A stretch of DNA of 64,000 nt from Streptomyces sp. XD-27 (lineage in GTDB: Bacteria; Actinomycetota; Actinomycetes; Streptomycetales; Streptomycetaceae). Within the stretch, counting starts at the first letter, position 1. Each line of letters begins with the position of its first letter. Made by a program: the position numbers and the translations under genes. This document shows, piece by piece, positions 56,510-64,000 of the stretch. The stretch spans positions 1,054,001-1,118,000 of the forward strand of contig NZ_CP130713.1 in assembly GCF_030553055.1 (NCBI RefSeq), in the 5' to 3' direction. The notes below the pieces were generated by a model, which saw only the letters and a program-made list of their open reading frames with translations, was not told the origin of the DNA and searched no databases.

Positions 56510-57355
56510 ATGCGTACCTACAGCACCATCGCTGCTACCGCCATCCTCGCCCTCGCCCTCGGCACAGCCGCCCTCGCGGCGCCGGCCGCCCAGGCAGCCC
56601 CGCGGGCCACGGCCACCGTCGTCCACGAGGACAGCGAGCTCTGGTACAAGGCCGCCCCCGGCCAGCAGAACACGCTGACGGTCGACGAAGAGATCGAGCA
56701 CCGCGGTGAGTTCGAGTCGTACTACGTCCTCACCTTCCGCGACCGGTACGACATCTCCATCGACGCGAGCGCGGCGAGCTCGGACGAGTGCACGTACCCC
56801 ACGCAGGGCGACCGCACCGTCGTGCGCTGCGCGGTCGAGATCCCGCAGAACTCGGATGACTCCGACAGCTACGACATCGACCTCGGCGACAAGAACGACA
56901 CCGCGACGCTCGAACCGGACAGCGACGCATGGGCCGGGGTCTACGGCGGCAAGGGCAACGACGTGCTCAAGGGGTCCGCGTCCGCCATGCTCCACGGCGA
57001 CGACGGCGACGACCGCCTCGACGGCGGCGGCGGTCCGTTCGGCTTCGGCTCTTTCGGCGGCCCGGGGAACGACACCCTCACCCACTGCGGGCAGGACTGC
57101 TCCGGCGGAGCGGGGAACGACTCCCTGACCGGTACCGGCGAGGAGAACAACCTGCACGGCGACGACGGCAACGATGCCCTGCACGGCAGGGGCGGCGCCG
57201 ATGTCCTCTACGGCGGCAAGGGCAACGACAAGCTGTACGGCGAGGCGGGTAGGGACACGCTGTGGGGCAACAGCGGTGACGACGTCCTGTGGGGCGGCCC
57301 GGACACCGACCAGCTCTCCGGCGGCCCCGGCCGCAACGAGGTGCACCAGGACTGA
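56510..57355 (+). CDS. Secreted RTX-like calcium-binding repeat protein
   Basis: 281 residues. Signal peptide TIAATAILALALGTAALAAPAAQA. A beta-rich part of about 120 residues follows, then glycine/aspartate repeats of RTX type: GGKGNDVLKGSA, HGDDGDDRLDGGGG, GGPGNDTLTHCG, GGAGNDSLTGTG, HGDDGNDALHGRG, GGKGNDKLYGEA, GNSGDDVLWGGP. Such repeats bind calcium and fold outside the cell. A disulfide-ready cysteine pair lies among the repeats. No catalytic site seen. Confidence 0.9.
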   Translation: MRTYSTIAATAILALALGTAALAAPAAQAAPRATATVVHEDSELWYKAAPGQQNTLTVDEEIEHRGEFESYYVLTFRDRYDISIDASAASSDECTYPTQGDRTVVRCAVEIPQNSDDSDSYDIDLGDKNDTATLEPDSDAWAGVYGGKGNDVLKGSASAMLHGDDGDDRLDGGGGPFGFGSFGGPGNDTLTHCGQDCSGGAGNDSLTGTGEENNLHGDDGNDALHGRGGADVLYGGKGNDKLYGEAGRDTLWGNSGDDVLWGGPDTDQLSGGPGRNEVHQD

Positions 57356-57400
57356 GCTTGTTCCTCCGCTCGCCGACCGGCCGTCCCGGACCCGGACGGG

Positions 57401-57654
57401 ACGATCTGGAAGTACTCATCGGGGATGCCCTCGACGACGTCCAGATCGGCCCGACCGCGGATGAGCAGAATCCTGGGCGGGTGCACCTCGGTGTCGATCG
57501 TCAGGGCGACCGCCGGGTTGTGACGCAGCGCCGGAAGCTTCGGGGCGTTCTTCGCTGTGCACATGACGATTTCCGAGCCGTTCCAGACGAAGCCGATCGG
57601 AATGGCCCGGGTGTGCCGTCTTTGGCGACGGAGGAATCTACTGAGGGCGCGTAC
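57401..57654 (-). pseudogene. Pyridoxamine 5'-phosphate oxidase-like protein, fragment
   Basis: The core strands RAIPIGFVWNGSEIVMCT, APKLPALRHNPAVALTIDTE and PRILLIRGRADLDVVEGIPDEYF match the middle of a PNPOx-like flavin reductase. The N-terminal strand VAKDGTP is in another frame (a lost C in the CCC before GGG near 57617). Nothing of the C-terminal third follows: the next bases belong to the end of the RTX-like gene. So this is a true remnant as well as frame-broken. The rest of the gap up to 57857 shows nothing else. Confidence 0.6.
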
Positions 57655-57857
57655 CGCCGCAGCCTGAGCGGTGACGCTGGCAGCGAGACGGGAGTTGCTG
57701 CTGCCCGCGCTCGCGGTGCGACCCGGCTTCAGTTGTGCGCCCCCGGCGCTCGCCGCTCCGCGTCGGGCCCGTACGGGTGTCCGACGGGTCGCCGCGGAGA
57801 CCCACCCGGACACCCCCCAGGTGGGCGCCATCCCGGAGAGGCGGGGTAGCTGCGCGA

Positions 57858-59144
57858 CTACCGGTACATCAGCCGCCGCAGCACCGCCTCCGCCGGGCCC
57901 CGCCGCCCCCGGCGCTCAAGCGCGTACGCCCCGGCCACCGTCACCAGCCACACCCCGACCGCGAACAGGGCCATCGTGGCGCTGGTCAGATGGGCGCCGA
58001 TGCCCAGGCCCCAGGCCGCGAGCAGCGGGGCGAAGAGCAGCGAGTGGGCGAGATAGCTCGACAGTGACCGTTTGCCCACGGCGGATATGGCGGTTACGGC
58101 CGAAACGGCCACTGCGGCCTTCGCATCCCCTCCCGCCGCTCGCCTGCCCCACCCATGCGCGAACAACGCCACTACCGCGACATAGCCGAGCCCAGCCCCG
58201 TACCCGGTGACCTCCCGCAGCACCGTCAGCGCCCCGGATTCGCTCTGTGCGTCGTCCGGCACATCGAGCGCCCCGACATGGGCGAGCGCCGCGGGCAGCG
58301 CGCCGAGCCAGCCGACCGCGATGCCGGTGACCGCCGTGCGGCGCAGCAGCGGCAAGTGGCGGCCCGGCTCCTCCAGGATGCGGCGGCGCGCGGCCCAGAA
58401 GCCGAGCAGGAAGATGACGTAGCCTCCGCCGATCAGGGAGAAGGGGGCCGCGGTGAAGGTGACGAAGAGGCCGGTCTCCAGTCGGGTCCCGGCCGCCGCG
58501 AACCAACTGCTCTCGTCCGCCCCGTACGCCTCGGCCCCCGGGTCCGCACCCGCGTCCCCCAGCGACCCCAACTCGCCCTGGAGCAGCGCTGATACGACCG
58601 GCTGCGCGGACACGAGCACCAGTTGCGCGGCGCCGATGGCGATCCACCATTTCAGGGCGCGCTCGCTCCGTCGCAGAAAGAGCCAGCCGAGGGCGAGGCT
58701 CAGCAGTCCGTAGTAGCCGACGATGTCGCCCGCCATGAGGAGGGTGGCGTGGGCGAGCCCGATGACGATCAGGAGGAGGCTGCGCCTGCGCAGGATCCTG
58801 GCCGCGCCGCGTTCGCTGGTCCCGGCGGCGGTCTGGCGCAGGAAGAGCTGCATCATGCCGTAGCCGAAGAGGAAGGCGAAGAGCGGGTAGACCCGCAGGT
58901 CGAGCACCGTGATCATCGTGAACTGCACCGTGTGGTCCAGCCATCCCCCGGTCACGGGCTGCCACCCCGAGGGCCCGTACTCGGACCTCCACAGGTGGAA
59001 CGCGGTGTTGGACAGGACGATGAGCAGCAGCATGATCCCGCGCGCGAGGTCGGGCGCGAGGGCCCGCTCAGCAGGGCGTACGCCGGTGCGGCGCGGTGCT
59101 GGGGCCGGGGTCCTGCGAGCCCCGTCTTCGGTGTCGACCGTCAT
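57858..59144 (-). CDS. DUF418 family membrane protein
   Basis: 428 residues, about ten helices. N-terminal RALAPDLARGIMLLLIVLSNTAFHLW, then DLRVYPLFAFLFGYGMMQLF; the C-terminal DUF418 domain has the conserved AVGKRSLSSYLAHSLLF and WGLGIGAHLTSATMALFAVGVW. Related to YeiB and OpgC-like acyltransferase membrane proteins; activity unknown. Three direct repeats at 59185-59239 just upstream suggest a specific regulator. Confidence 0.85.
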   Translation of the reverse strand: MTVDTEDGARRTPAPAPRRTGVRPAERALAPDLARGIMLLLIVLSNTAFHLWRSEYGPSGWQPVTGGWLDHTVQFTMITVLDLRVYPLFAFLFGYGMMQLFLRQTAAGTSERGAARILRRRSLLLIVIGLAHATLLMAGDIVGYYGLLSLALGWLFLRRSERALKWWIAIGAAQLVLVSAQPVVSALLQGELGSLGDAGADPGAEAYGADESSWFAAAGTRLETGLFVTFTAAPFSLIGGGYVIFLLGFWAARRRILEEPGRHLPLLRRTAVTGIAVGWLGALPAALAHVGALDVPDDAQSESGALTVLREVTGYGAGLGYVAVVALFAHGWGRRAAGGDAKAAVAVSAVTAISAVGKRSLSSYLAHSLLFAPLLAAWGLGIGAHLTSATMALFAVGVWLVTVAGAYALERRGRRGPAEAVLRRLMYR

Positions 59145-59184
59145 ACCTCGACGCTAGGGAGACAGTCGGCAGTCGGGCATCCAT

Positions 59185-59239
59185 CTTCCGTCTGGGAACG
59201 CGTGACTTCCGTCTAGGAGTGCGCGGCCTTCCGTCTAGG
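59185..59239. promoter_or_regulatory. Three direct repeats CTTCCGTCTAGG upstream of the DUF418 gene
   Basis: Copies at 59185-59196 (one mismatch), 59206-59217 and 59228-59239, spaced 21 and 22 bases, two helical turns. They lie 40 to 95 bases ahead of the DUF418 start; the last one covers the stop codon of the flavoprotein gene. The spacing is that of tandem activator or response-regulator sites. Confidence 0.55.
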
Positions 59240-60473
59240 GCACGTCTGGGGGCACCTGGCCCAGTGGCACGTCCGGGTCGGATAGCCGTGCCCGGTCGAT
59301 CTGCTGGCCGGAGCGGACCAGTTGCTGGATTGTCTCGTTGACGTCCCAGATGTTGACGTTCATGCCGGCCAGTACGCGGCCGTCGGCCAGCCAGAAGGCG
59401 ATGAACTCGCGTCCCGCCGGATCGCCGCGTACCACCACATCGTCGTAGCCGCCAGGCTCGGCATAGCCCGCGTACTCCATGCCCAGGTCGTACTGGTCGG
59501 TGAAGAAGTACGGGACGCGGTCGTAGGACGCGGGCTCGCCCAGCATCGACCGCGCGGCCACCGCGGGCTGGTGGAGGGCGTTGGCCCAGTGCTCCACGCG
59601 GATGTGCTTGCCCAGCATCGGGTGCCGGGCGTTGGCCACGTCACCGGCCGCGTAGATGTGGGGGTCGGAGGTCCGCAGGGAGGCGTCGACCACGACGCCG
59701 TTGTCGACGTGCAGACCGGACTGGGCGGCCAGCTGTGTGTTGGGGGCGACGCCGATGCCGACCACGATCGCGTCGGCGTCGATGCGGGTGCCGTCGGCAA
59801 GCTGTACCCCGGCGGCGGTTCCCCTCTCGTCGACGATCTCGGTGACCTGCGCCCCGAGCCGCAGGTCCACGCCGTGGTCGCGGTGCAGGTCGGCGAAGAC
59901 GGGCGCGATCTGCCGGCCCAGGACACGCAGCAGCGGCAGCTCGTCCGCCTCCAGGAGGGTCGTCTCGACGCCGGCGGCCCGAGCGGCGGCAGCCACCTCC
60001 AGGCCGATCCAGCCCCCTCCGACCAGGATGATGCGGGAGGCCGTCTGGAAGGTGCTCTGGATGCGCTCGCAGTCGCCGACGCGGCGCAGGTACAGGATGC
60101 CGTCGAGGTCGGCGCCCGGTACGGGGAGGCGGCGCGGGGCGGCGCCGGTGGCCAGGAGCAGCTTGTCGTAACCGATCGTCTTCCCGTCGGAGACGGTGAC
60201 CACGCGGCGGTCGCGGTCGATCGCGGTGACGGTGGTCTGCAGCCGCAGATCGATGTCCTGGTCGGTGTACCACTGCGGCGGGTGGACGAAGATCGTTTCA
60301 CGGTCCTGCTTGCCCAGCAGGTAGCCCTTGGACAGCGGCGGCCGCTCATAGGGCGGCTCCGGCTCGTCTCCGATGAGCACGATCCGGCCGTCGAAGCCGT
60401 TCCCGCGCAGGGCTTCGGCGGCCTTGGCGCCGGCCAGGCTCGCTCCGACGATCACGAACGTCCGTGGTGCCAT
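59235..60473 (-). CDS. NAD(P)/FAD-dependent ferredoxin-reductase-like flavoprotein
   Basis: 412 residues. FAD loop FVIVGASLAGAKAAEALR, conserved PPYERPPLSKGYL, NAD loop IILVGGGWIGLEVAAAARAAG, second FAD contact DPHIYAAGDVANARHP; the C-terminal reductase domain ends NIWDVNETIQQLVRSG. This is the putidaredoxin/rhodocoxin reductase class that passes electrons from NAD(P)H to a ferredoxin for P450s or dioxygenases. No ferredoxin or P450 gene is in the window, so the partner is elsewhere. Confidence 0.9.
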   Translation of the reverse strand: MAPRTFVIVGASLAGAKAAEALRGNGFDGRIVLIGDEPEPPYERPPLSKGYLLGKQDRETIFVHPPQWYTDQDIDLRLQTTVTAIDRDRRVVTVSDGKTIGYDKLLLATGAAPRRLPVPGADLDGILYLRRVGDCERIQSTFQTASRIILVGGGWIGLEVAAAARAAGVETTLLEADELPLLRVLGRQIAPVFADLHRDHGVDLRLGAQVTEIVDERGTAAGVQLADGTRIDADAIVVGIGVAPNTQLAAQSGLHVDNGVVVDASLRTSDPHIYAAGDVANARHPMLGKHIRVEHWANALHQPAVAARSMLGEPASYDRVPYFFTDQYDLGMEYAGYAEPGGYDDVVVRGDPAGREFIAFWLADGRVLAGMNVNIWDVNETIQQLVRSGQQIDRARLSDPDVPLGQVPPDVP

Positions 60474-60650
60474 CAGGCGTGCTCCTCGATGCCGTCAGTG
60501 CGTCAGATCAAGCCTCACCCATCAGCCGGGGCGGCGCAGGTCGAGCCGCTCCCCGGGTGCGCCGACGGTCCGGTCACCGGATCATCGAAGCGTGGCGTGT
60601 GCCGCGGCGTACGGGACGCGGGATCGGGGGCCGACCGCGAGGGACGACAG

Positions 60651-61361
60651 GTGAGTGATCAGCAGCAATCACCCGGCGGGGCGCCGAAGGTCGGCGGCCT
60701 GGCCGGCGACGACATCGGATACGACAGCGAGGAATGGGCCGCCGTCCGCCCCCGGCGCATCGCCCCCGAGCAGTGGCAGCGGTTCGAGGGGTACATGAAG
60801 GAGATCCTCACGGCGCTGGGCATGCCCGACGGATCACCCGGGACAGCCGACACCCCCGGCCGCTTCCTCCGAGCGCTCCTCGAAGCGACCAGCGGCTACG
60901 AGGGGGACGAGAAGCTGGTCACCGCCTTCCCCACCGAGTGCCGCGGTGGCCCGGACTGCCGCATCAGCCAGGTGGTCGAGGGCCCGATCCCCTTCTTCTC
61001 CCTGTGCGAGCACCACAGTCTGCCGTTCTTCGGCACCGCCTACGTCGGCTACATCGCCCACGAGCACATCCTCGGCCTGTCCAAACTGACCCGGCTGGTG
61101 AGGCTGTTCGCCCGCCGCTTCTCGGTACAGGAGCGAATCGGCCAGCAACTCGCCGACGCACTGGAACGCATCCTCCTGCCCCACGGCGTCGCCGTACACC
61201 TGGAAGCGCAGCACCTGTGCACGCAGATGCGCGGCGTCGGCGAGGTCGAGTCCAGTACCCGCACCGCCTACTGGCGCGGCAACTACGACACCGAGGACCA
61301 GCTGAGGATCGAGTTCTTCGAACTGTGCGGGCTGAGGAGCACCGGACGTGGCCGCCCCTGA
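60651..61361 (+). CDS. folE: GTP cyclohydrolase I
   Basis: 236 residues. Zinc and active-site motifs are complete: CEHHSLPFFG with cysteine and histidines, and HLCTQMRGVGE; TPGRF and ERIGQQLADAL are also present. It opens GTP to 7,8-dihydroneopterin triphosphate. GTG 60651. Its last 14 bases overlap a RibD-like reductase gene, which is not the usual folate operon; the product may go to a specialised pterin, deazapurine or similar compound, or this may be the second folE copy. Confidence 0.92.
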   Translation: MSDQQQSPGGAPKVGGLAGDDIGYDSEEWAAVRPRRIAPEQWQRFEGYMKEILTALGMPDGSPGTADTPGRFLRALLEATSGYEGDEKLVTAFPTECRGGPDCRISQVVEGPIPFFSLCEHHSLPFFGTAYVGYIAHEHILGLSKLTRLVRLFARRFSVQERIGQQLADALERILLPHGVAVHLEAQHLCTQMRGVGEVESSTRTAYWRGNYDTEDQLRIEFFELCGLRSTGRGRP

Positions 61362-62211
61362 TACCGCACCGGGTGCACCTGTGAAGCGGACCGAGCCGTT
61401 GGTGCCGCTGTACGAGCATCCCGGGCTGCCCCGGTGGGGCCTGCCGCCGGCGCTCGCCGCGCTCTACGGAGGCGACCTGGGCTTCACCGAGCCCTGCCTG
61501 TACGCCAACTTCGTCGCCTCGCTCGACGGGGTCGTCGCGCTCGGCCCCGAATTCCCCTCCTCCGGCTCGACCATCAGCGCACGGGAGCCCGCCGACCGAT
61601 TCCTCATGGGGCTGCTACGGGCCTGCGCCGACGCCGTCCTCATCGGAGCCGGCACCCTGCGCGCCTCACCGCACCACCGCTGGACGCCCGAGCACGTCTA
61701 CCCGCCCGCCGCAGCCGACTACGCCCGGCTCCGGCTCCGGCGGAGCCGCCCTCCCGAGCCGGAACTGGTCGTGGTCACCGCCAGTGGCGCCCTGCCGACC
61801 GACCACCCCGCACTGCGGGCCGGTGCCCTGATCGTCACCACCACCGCGGGGGCCGACCGCCTCGCCGGGCGCCTCCCCACGAGCTGCGCCGTCGTCCCCC
61901 TGGGTGACGGCCCCGTGCTGCGCCTGGCTTCCGTGGTCGACGCCATCCTCGCCCGCGGCCACACCGCAGTCCTGTCAGAGGCCGGCCCTCTCGTCCTCGG
62001 ACAGCTCGTCGGCGACGGCCTCCTGGACGAGCTGTTTTTGACCGTCTCTCCCGTACTGGCAGGCCGGGCGGGCACCATCCGCCACGGGCTGATCGCCGGT
62101 CTTGAACTGCTCCCGAACCGGCGCGAGGGAGCCGACCTGATCAGCGCGCGACGGCGGGGGTCCTACCTGTTCCTGCGTTACCGGTTGCGGGCTCTGCTCG
62201 GCCGTGATTGA
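61348..62211 (+). CDS. RibD C-terminal-type (dihydrofolate reductase fold) reductase
   Basis: 287 residues. YANFVASLDGVVAL is the RibD_C start; LRACADAVLIGAGTLRAS and LSEAGPLVLGQLVGDGLLDELFLTVSPVLAG are its substrate and NADPH parts. No deaminase domain. GTG 61348 lies inside folE, so translation is coupled. It may reduce the pterin-type or pyrimidine product of the folE pathway; its own substrate is unknown. Confidence 0.85.
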   Translation: MAAPDTAPGAPVKRTEPLVPLYEHPGLPRWGLPPALAALYGGDLGFTEPCLYANFVASLDGVVALGPEFPSSGSTISAREPADRFLMGLLRACADAVLIGAGTLRASPHHRWTPEHVYPPAAADYARLRLRRSRPPEPELVVVTASGALPTDHPALRAGALIVTTTAGADRLAGRLPTSCAVVPLGDGPVLRLASVVDAILARGHTAVLSEAGPLVLGQLVGDGLLDELFLTVSPVLAGRAGTIRHGLIAGLELLPNRREGADLISARRRGSYLFLRYRLRALLGRD

Positions 62212-62236
62212 GCGTCGGACCGTTGTGCCGCCCCAC

Positions 62237-62303
62237 CTCTACGGGCGGTGCTGGGGGGCTCTACGGGCGGTGCTGGGGGGGCTCTACGGGCGGTGCTGGG
62301 GGG
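62237..62303. repeat. Three tandem 22/23-base repeats at the anti-sigma gene end
   Basis: Units 62237-62258, 62259-62281 and 62282-62303, each CTCTACGGGCGGTGCTGG plus a run of six or seven G. In the anti-sigma frame (minus strand) the unit at 62282 holds the stop codon and the last residues, so the other two units are untranslated duplications of that end. The G runs differ in length. Confidence 0.85.
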
Positions 62304-62973
62304 CGAAGTTCGCGGTGGCGAGGACCGAGCCGTCCTCGGCCAGCAGACGGGCGCCGGAGATCGTGGCCGGATCCACCGGGGCCGGTGCTCCCCAGTACCC
62401 GTAACCGTCGTCGAGGCGGAACGATCCGATGGACAGCGGTGCCCCGTCGACGTGTTCCAGCTGGCAGGTCACCTTTCCGCTGTGCCGGTCGAGGTCGACG
62501 GACATGTAGACCCAGCCTGGTGATCCGGGGTGGGCGAAGATCTGGCCCACCGGGCGGTGTCCGGCGGTCAGGGATGCCTCCAGAAAGGTACGGTTCGGCT
62601 CGGCAGGCCGGGACGCGGAGGCGGGCGCGTGGTCGATGGCCGTGCCGATGGCCCAGCCGCCGAAGCCGCAGGCGATCGCGGCGGCGGCCGCGATCGCGGC
62701 GATCCGCAACCGTAGGCGTCGACGCCGCAGGCGCTGCGGCCGTGGCACGCTCAGGCGGTCGGCCACCCGTGTCTCGAAGCCGACGGGCGGCTCACTGCCC
62801 GGGACAAGGCCCAGCAGGCCGTCACCGACGAGTGTCAGCCGCTCGACGTGCTGTCGGCAACCGGGGCAACGGTCCAGGTGAGCGATGGCCTCGGCACGCT
62901 CCTGACCCGGGAGAATGCCCAGCGCCAGCTCGGCGCCGACGGTTCTCAGCTGGTGGCAGGTCATCTCAGTCAT
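62284..62973 (-). CDS. Anti-sigma factor, RskA-like with zinc-binding motif
   Basis: 229 residues. The N-terminal zinc anti-sigma motif is AIAHLDRCPGCRQHVERL (HxxxCxxC). One membrane helix follows near residue 95 (IAAIAAAAAIACGFGGWAIG), then an outside domain like RskA (FLEASLTAGHRPVGQIFAHPG, WVYMSVDLDRHSGKVTC). It binds the sigma factor encoded just before it; the starts and stops overlap by eight bases. Three tandem repeats surround its stop. Confidence 0.9.
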   Translation of the reverse strand: MTEMTCHQLRTVGAELALGILPGQERAEAIAHLDRCPGCRQHVERLTLVGDGLLGLVPGSEPPVGFETRVADRLSVPRPQRLRRRRLRLRIAAIAAAAAIACGFGGWAIGTAIDHAPASASRPAEPNRTFLEASLTAGHRPVGQIFAHPGSPGWVYMSVDLDRHSGKVTCQLEHVDGAPLSIGSFRLDDGYGYWGAPAPVDPATISGARLLAEDGSVLATANFAPQHRP

Positions 62974-63604
62974 GATCGACTCGCTCCGGTCCGAGGACCG
63001 TCCGCAGCTTTCCCATCGCCGTCCTGATCCGTGTCTTGGCGGTGCCCAAGGGGATCTGTTCGAACTCGGCGATCTGCTGCGCGGTCATCCCGTAGATCGC
63101 GGCCATGACCAGCGCGCGGGCCTGCTCCCGTGGCAGCGTCGCCACCGCGGCTCGCATCCGGGACGAGCTTTCGTCGGCGAGAACCCGCTGCTCAGGGGTG
63201 TCGGTGACGACACCGAGGAGTGCGTCGAGGTCTTCGGGGGCGATGGGAGCGGGCTTACGTGCGCGGACCGCGTCGATCGCCAGATTGTGCGCGATGGTCA
63301 TCAGCCAGGTCTGCACCGACCCGCGGCGGGAGTCGTAGACCTGGGCGTGCCGCCACGCGCGCTCGAACGTCTGCTGGGCGATGTCCTCGGCGATCTGAGG
63401 ATCGCCGACCACCGCGATCGCGATGCCGAAGACCATGCGCTGGAAGCGGCGCACGAACGCCACGGCGATCTCGGGATCGCCCGACGCCAGGCCCGCCAGC
63501 AACGCCTCGTCCGGGACGCGCCCGAGCGCGAAGCCCGTTTTCCGCATATCCGTACATACGGATGGCCTCGCGGAAGGGATTGCCCCGCGCCCACGGGAAA
63601 TCAC
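62966..63604 (-). CDS. ECF RNA polymerase sigma factor, SigK/SigL-like
   Basis: 212 residues. Region 2: AVAFVRRFQRMVFGIAIAVVGDPQIAEDIAQQTFERAWRH; region 4: VATLPREQARALVMAAIYGMTAQQIAEFEQIPLGTAKTRI. The GTG start at 63604 or the ATG at 63547 are both possible; the second begins closer to homology. Co-translated with its zinc anti-sigma factor. The lipoprotein across the divergent region is a likely target. Confidence 0.88.
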   Translation of the reverse strand: MISRGRGAIPSARPSVCTDMRKTGFALGRVPDEALLAGLASGDPEIAVAFVRRFQRMVFGIAIAVVGDPQIAEDIAQQTFERAWRHAQVYDSRRGSVQTWLMTIAHNLAIDAVRARKPAPIAPEDLDALLGVVTDTPEQRVLADESSSRMRAAVATLPREQARALVMAAIYGMTAQQIAEFEQIPLGTAKTRIRTAMGKLRTVLGPERVDHD

Positions 63605-63707
63605 CCTCCCATTCTCCGCCGTCCTTCACTTCTCCTCCGCCCCTCAATCCCTCGGCGCGGTCGGCCCGTATGCACAGCAGGAACCAGACCTCGCGGAGGG
63701 CCGAGCC

Positions 63708-64000
63708 ATGGCAACGAGAATCACCCGCAGGAACGCCGGGCTGGGGTTGGCCGCCGGAGTGCTGATCGGCGTGCTCGCAGCCTGCGGAGGCGGAGGCGGG
63801 AACGGCGACGGGAACGGAGCGACCACGCCGTCACCGCCGACACGGGGCGGCAAGCAGGCCACCCAGGTGGACGTGAACATGACCGACTTCAAGCTCGCGC
63901 TGTCCGAGAAGACGTTCAAGGCGGGTGCCTACACGTTCGTCGCGAAGAACAGCGGCCACCATGACCACGCCCTGGAGATCGAGGGCAACGGCGACGAGAG
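63708..64000 (+). CDS. Cupredoxin-domain lipoprotein (3' end cut off)
   Basis: 98 residues before the window ends. Signal GLGLAAGVLIGVLAACGGGG with the lipid cysteine at about residue 26, a Gly/Asn/Thr linker, then the start of a cupredoxin fold: VDVNMTDFKLALSEKTFKAG, AYTFVAKNSGHHDHALEIEG; HHDHALE carries the first copper-type histidine. ATG 63708. It is divergent from the ECF sigma gene and is the kind of gene such sigma factors control. Confidence 0.85.
   Translation, partial: MATRITRRNAGLGLAAGVLIGVLAACGGGGGNGDGNGATTPSPPTRGGKQATQVDVNMTDFKLALSEKTFKAGAYTFVAKNSGHHDHALEIEGNGDE

Noticed and set aside
62237..62303. Possible CRISPR-like array
   Set aside because: The repeats are head to tail with no spacers and only three units, inside the end of a gene.

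Overview
The window looks like a Streptomyces (or very close actinomycete) chromosome segment. G+C is very high, codons end almost always in G or C, GTG and TTG starts are common, and the gene content is typical: LLM/NRPS genes, BTAD (SARP-type) and PucR regulators, an AftD-like envelope locus, and a leucine attenuator ahead of leuA. It carries about 55 genes. No rRNA, tRNA, IS element or CRISPR array was seen.

Layout. (1) 1-18 kb is an accessory, biosynthetic-looking region. It holds an MFS exporter (cut by the window edge), a luciferase-like FMN monooxygenase coupled to its FMN reductase, a PadR/acyl-CoA dehydrogenase pair, a two-module NRPS (C-A-T-C-A-T-TE), a nitronate monooxygenase facing a TetR regulator, and an ACP / oxoamine synthase / ketosynthase operon facing an MMPL exporter (18.0-20.3 kb). 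(2) 20.4-32 kb is a cell-envelope locus: DUF3068 protein, GT4 glycosyltransferase, two methyltransferases, a 1529-residue AftD-like arabinofuranosyltransferase, a condensation-fold protein, a DMT transporter and a Trm112-like protein. Six of these seven junctions in the main operon are overlapping or nearly so. (3) 32-52 kb is a mixed metabolic and regulatory stretch: PucR, HxlR, LysR, GntR and TetR regulators, RidA proteins, a GH114-like secreted hydrolase, aldo/keto reductases, leuA with its attenuator, a lone ABC ATPase, a TauD-type dioxygenase and secreted repeat proteins. (4) 50-64 kb has a BTAD regulator, a binding-protein-like protein without a signal peptide, an XRE/MFS pair, an RTX-like secreted protein, a DUF418 membrane protein, a ferredoxin-reductase-like flavoprotein, an overlapping folE/RibD-like pair, and an ECF sigma/anti-sigma pair facing a cupredoxin lipoprotein.

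How the genes may work together. The second NRPS module carries a clear threonine code, and the thioesterase has a cysteine nucleophile (GHCAG) instead of serine. That pairing is known from obafluorin-type beta-lactone assembly, so an N-acyl dipeptide ending in a strained or cyclised threonine is a reasonable hypothesis. The ACP/oxoamine synthase/KAS operon with the MMPL exporter looks like a separate or supporting lipid amino-ketone pathway. Whether the two blocks form one cluster cannot be decided from sequence alone.

A strong technical signal runs through the window. At least 15 single-base losses, each in a short run of G or C, break 12 otherwise full-length genes (PadR, KAS, oxoamine synthase, MMPL, PucR, RidA, GH114, aldo/keto reductase, LeuA, ABC ATPase, alpha/beta hydrolase, a DUF6463-like protein). 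Restoring one base per site gives an intact reading frame of normal length each time. I read these as homopolymer sequencing errors, not true pseudogenes, and annotate the full genes with the break points named.
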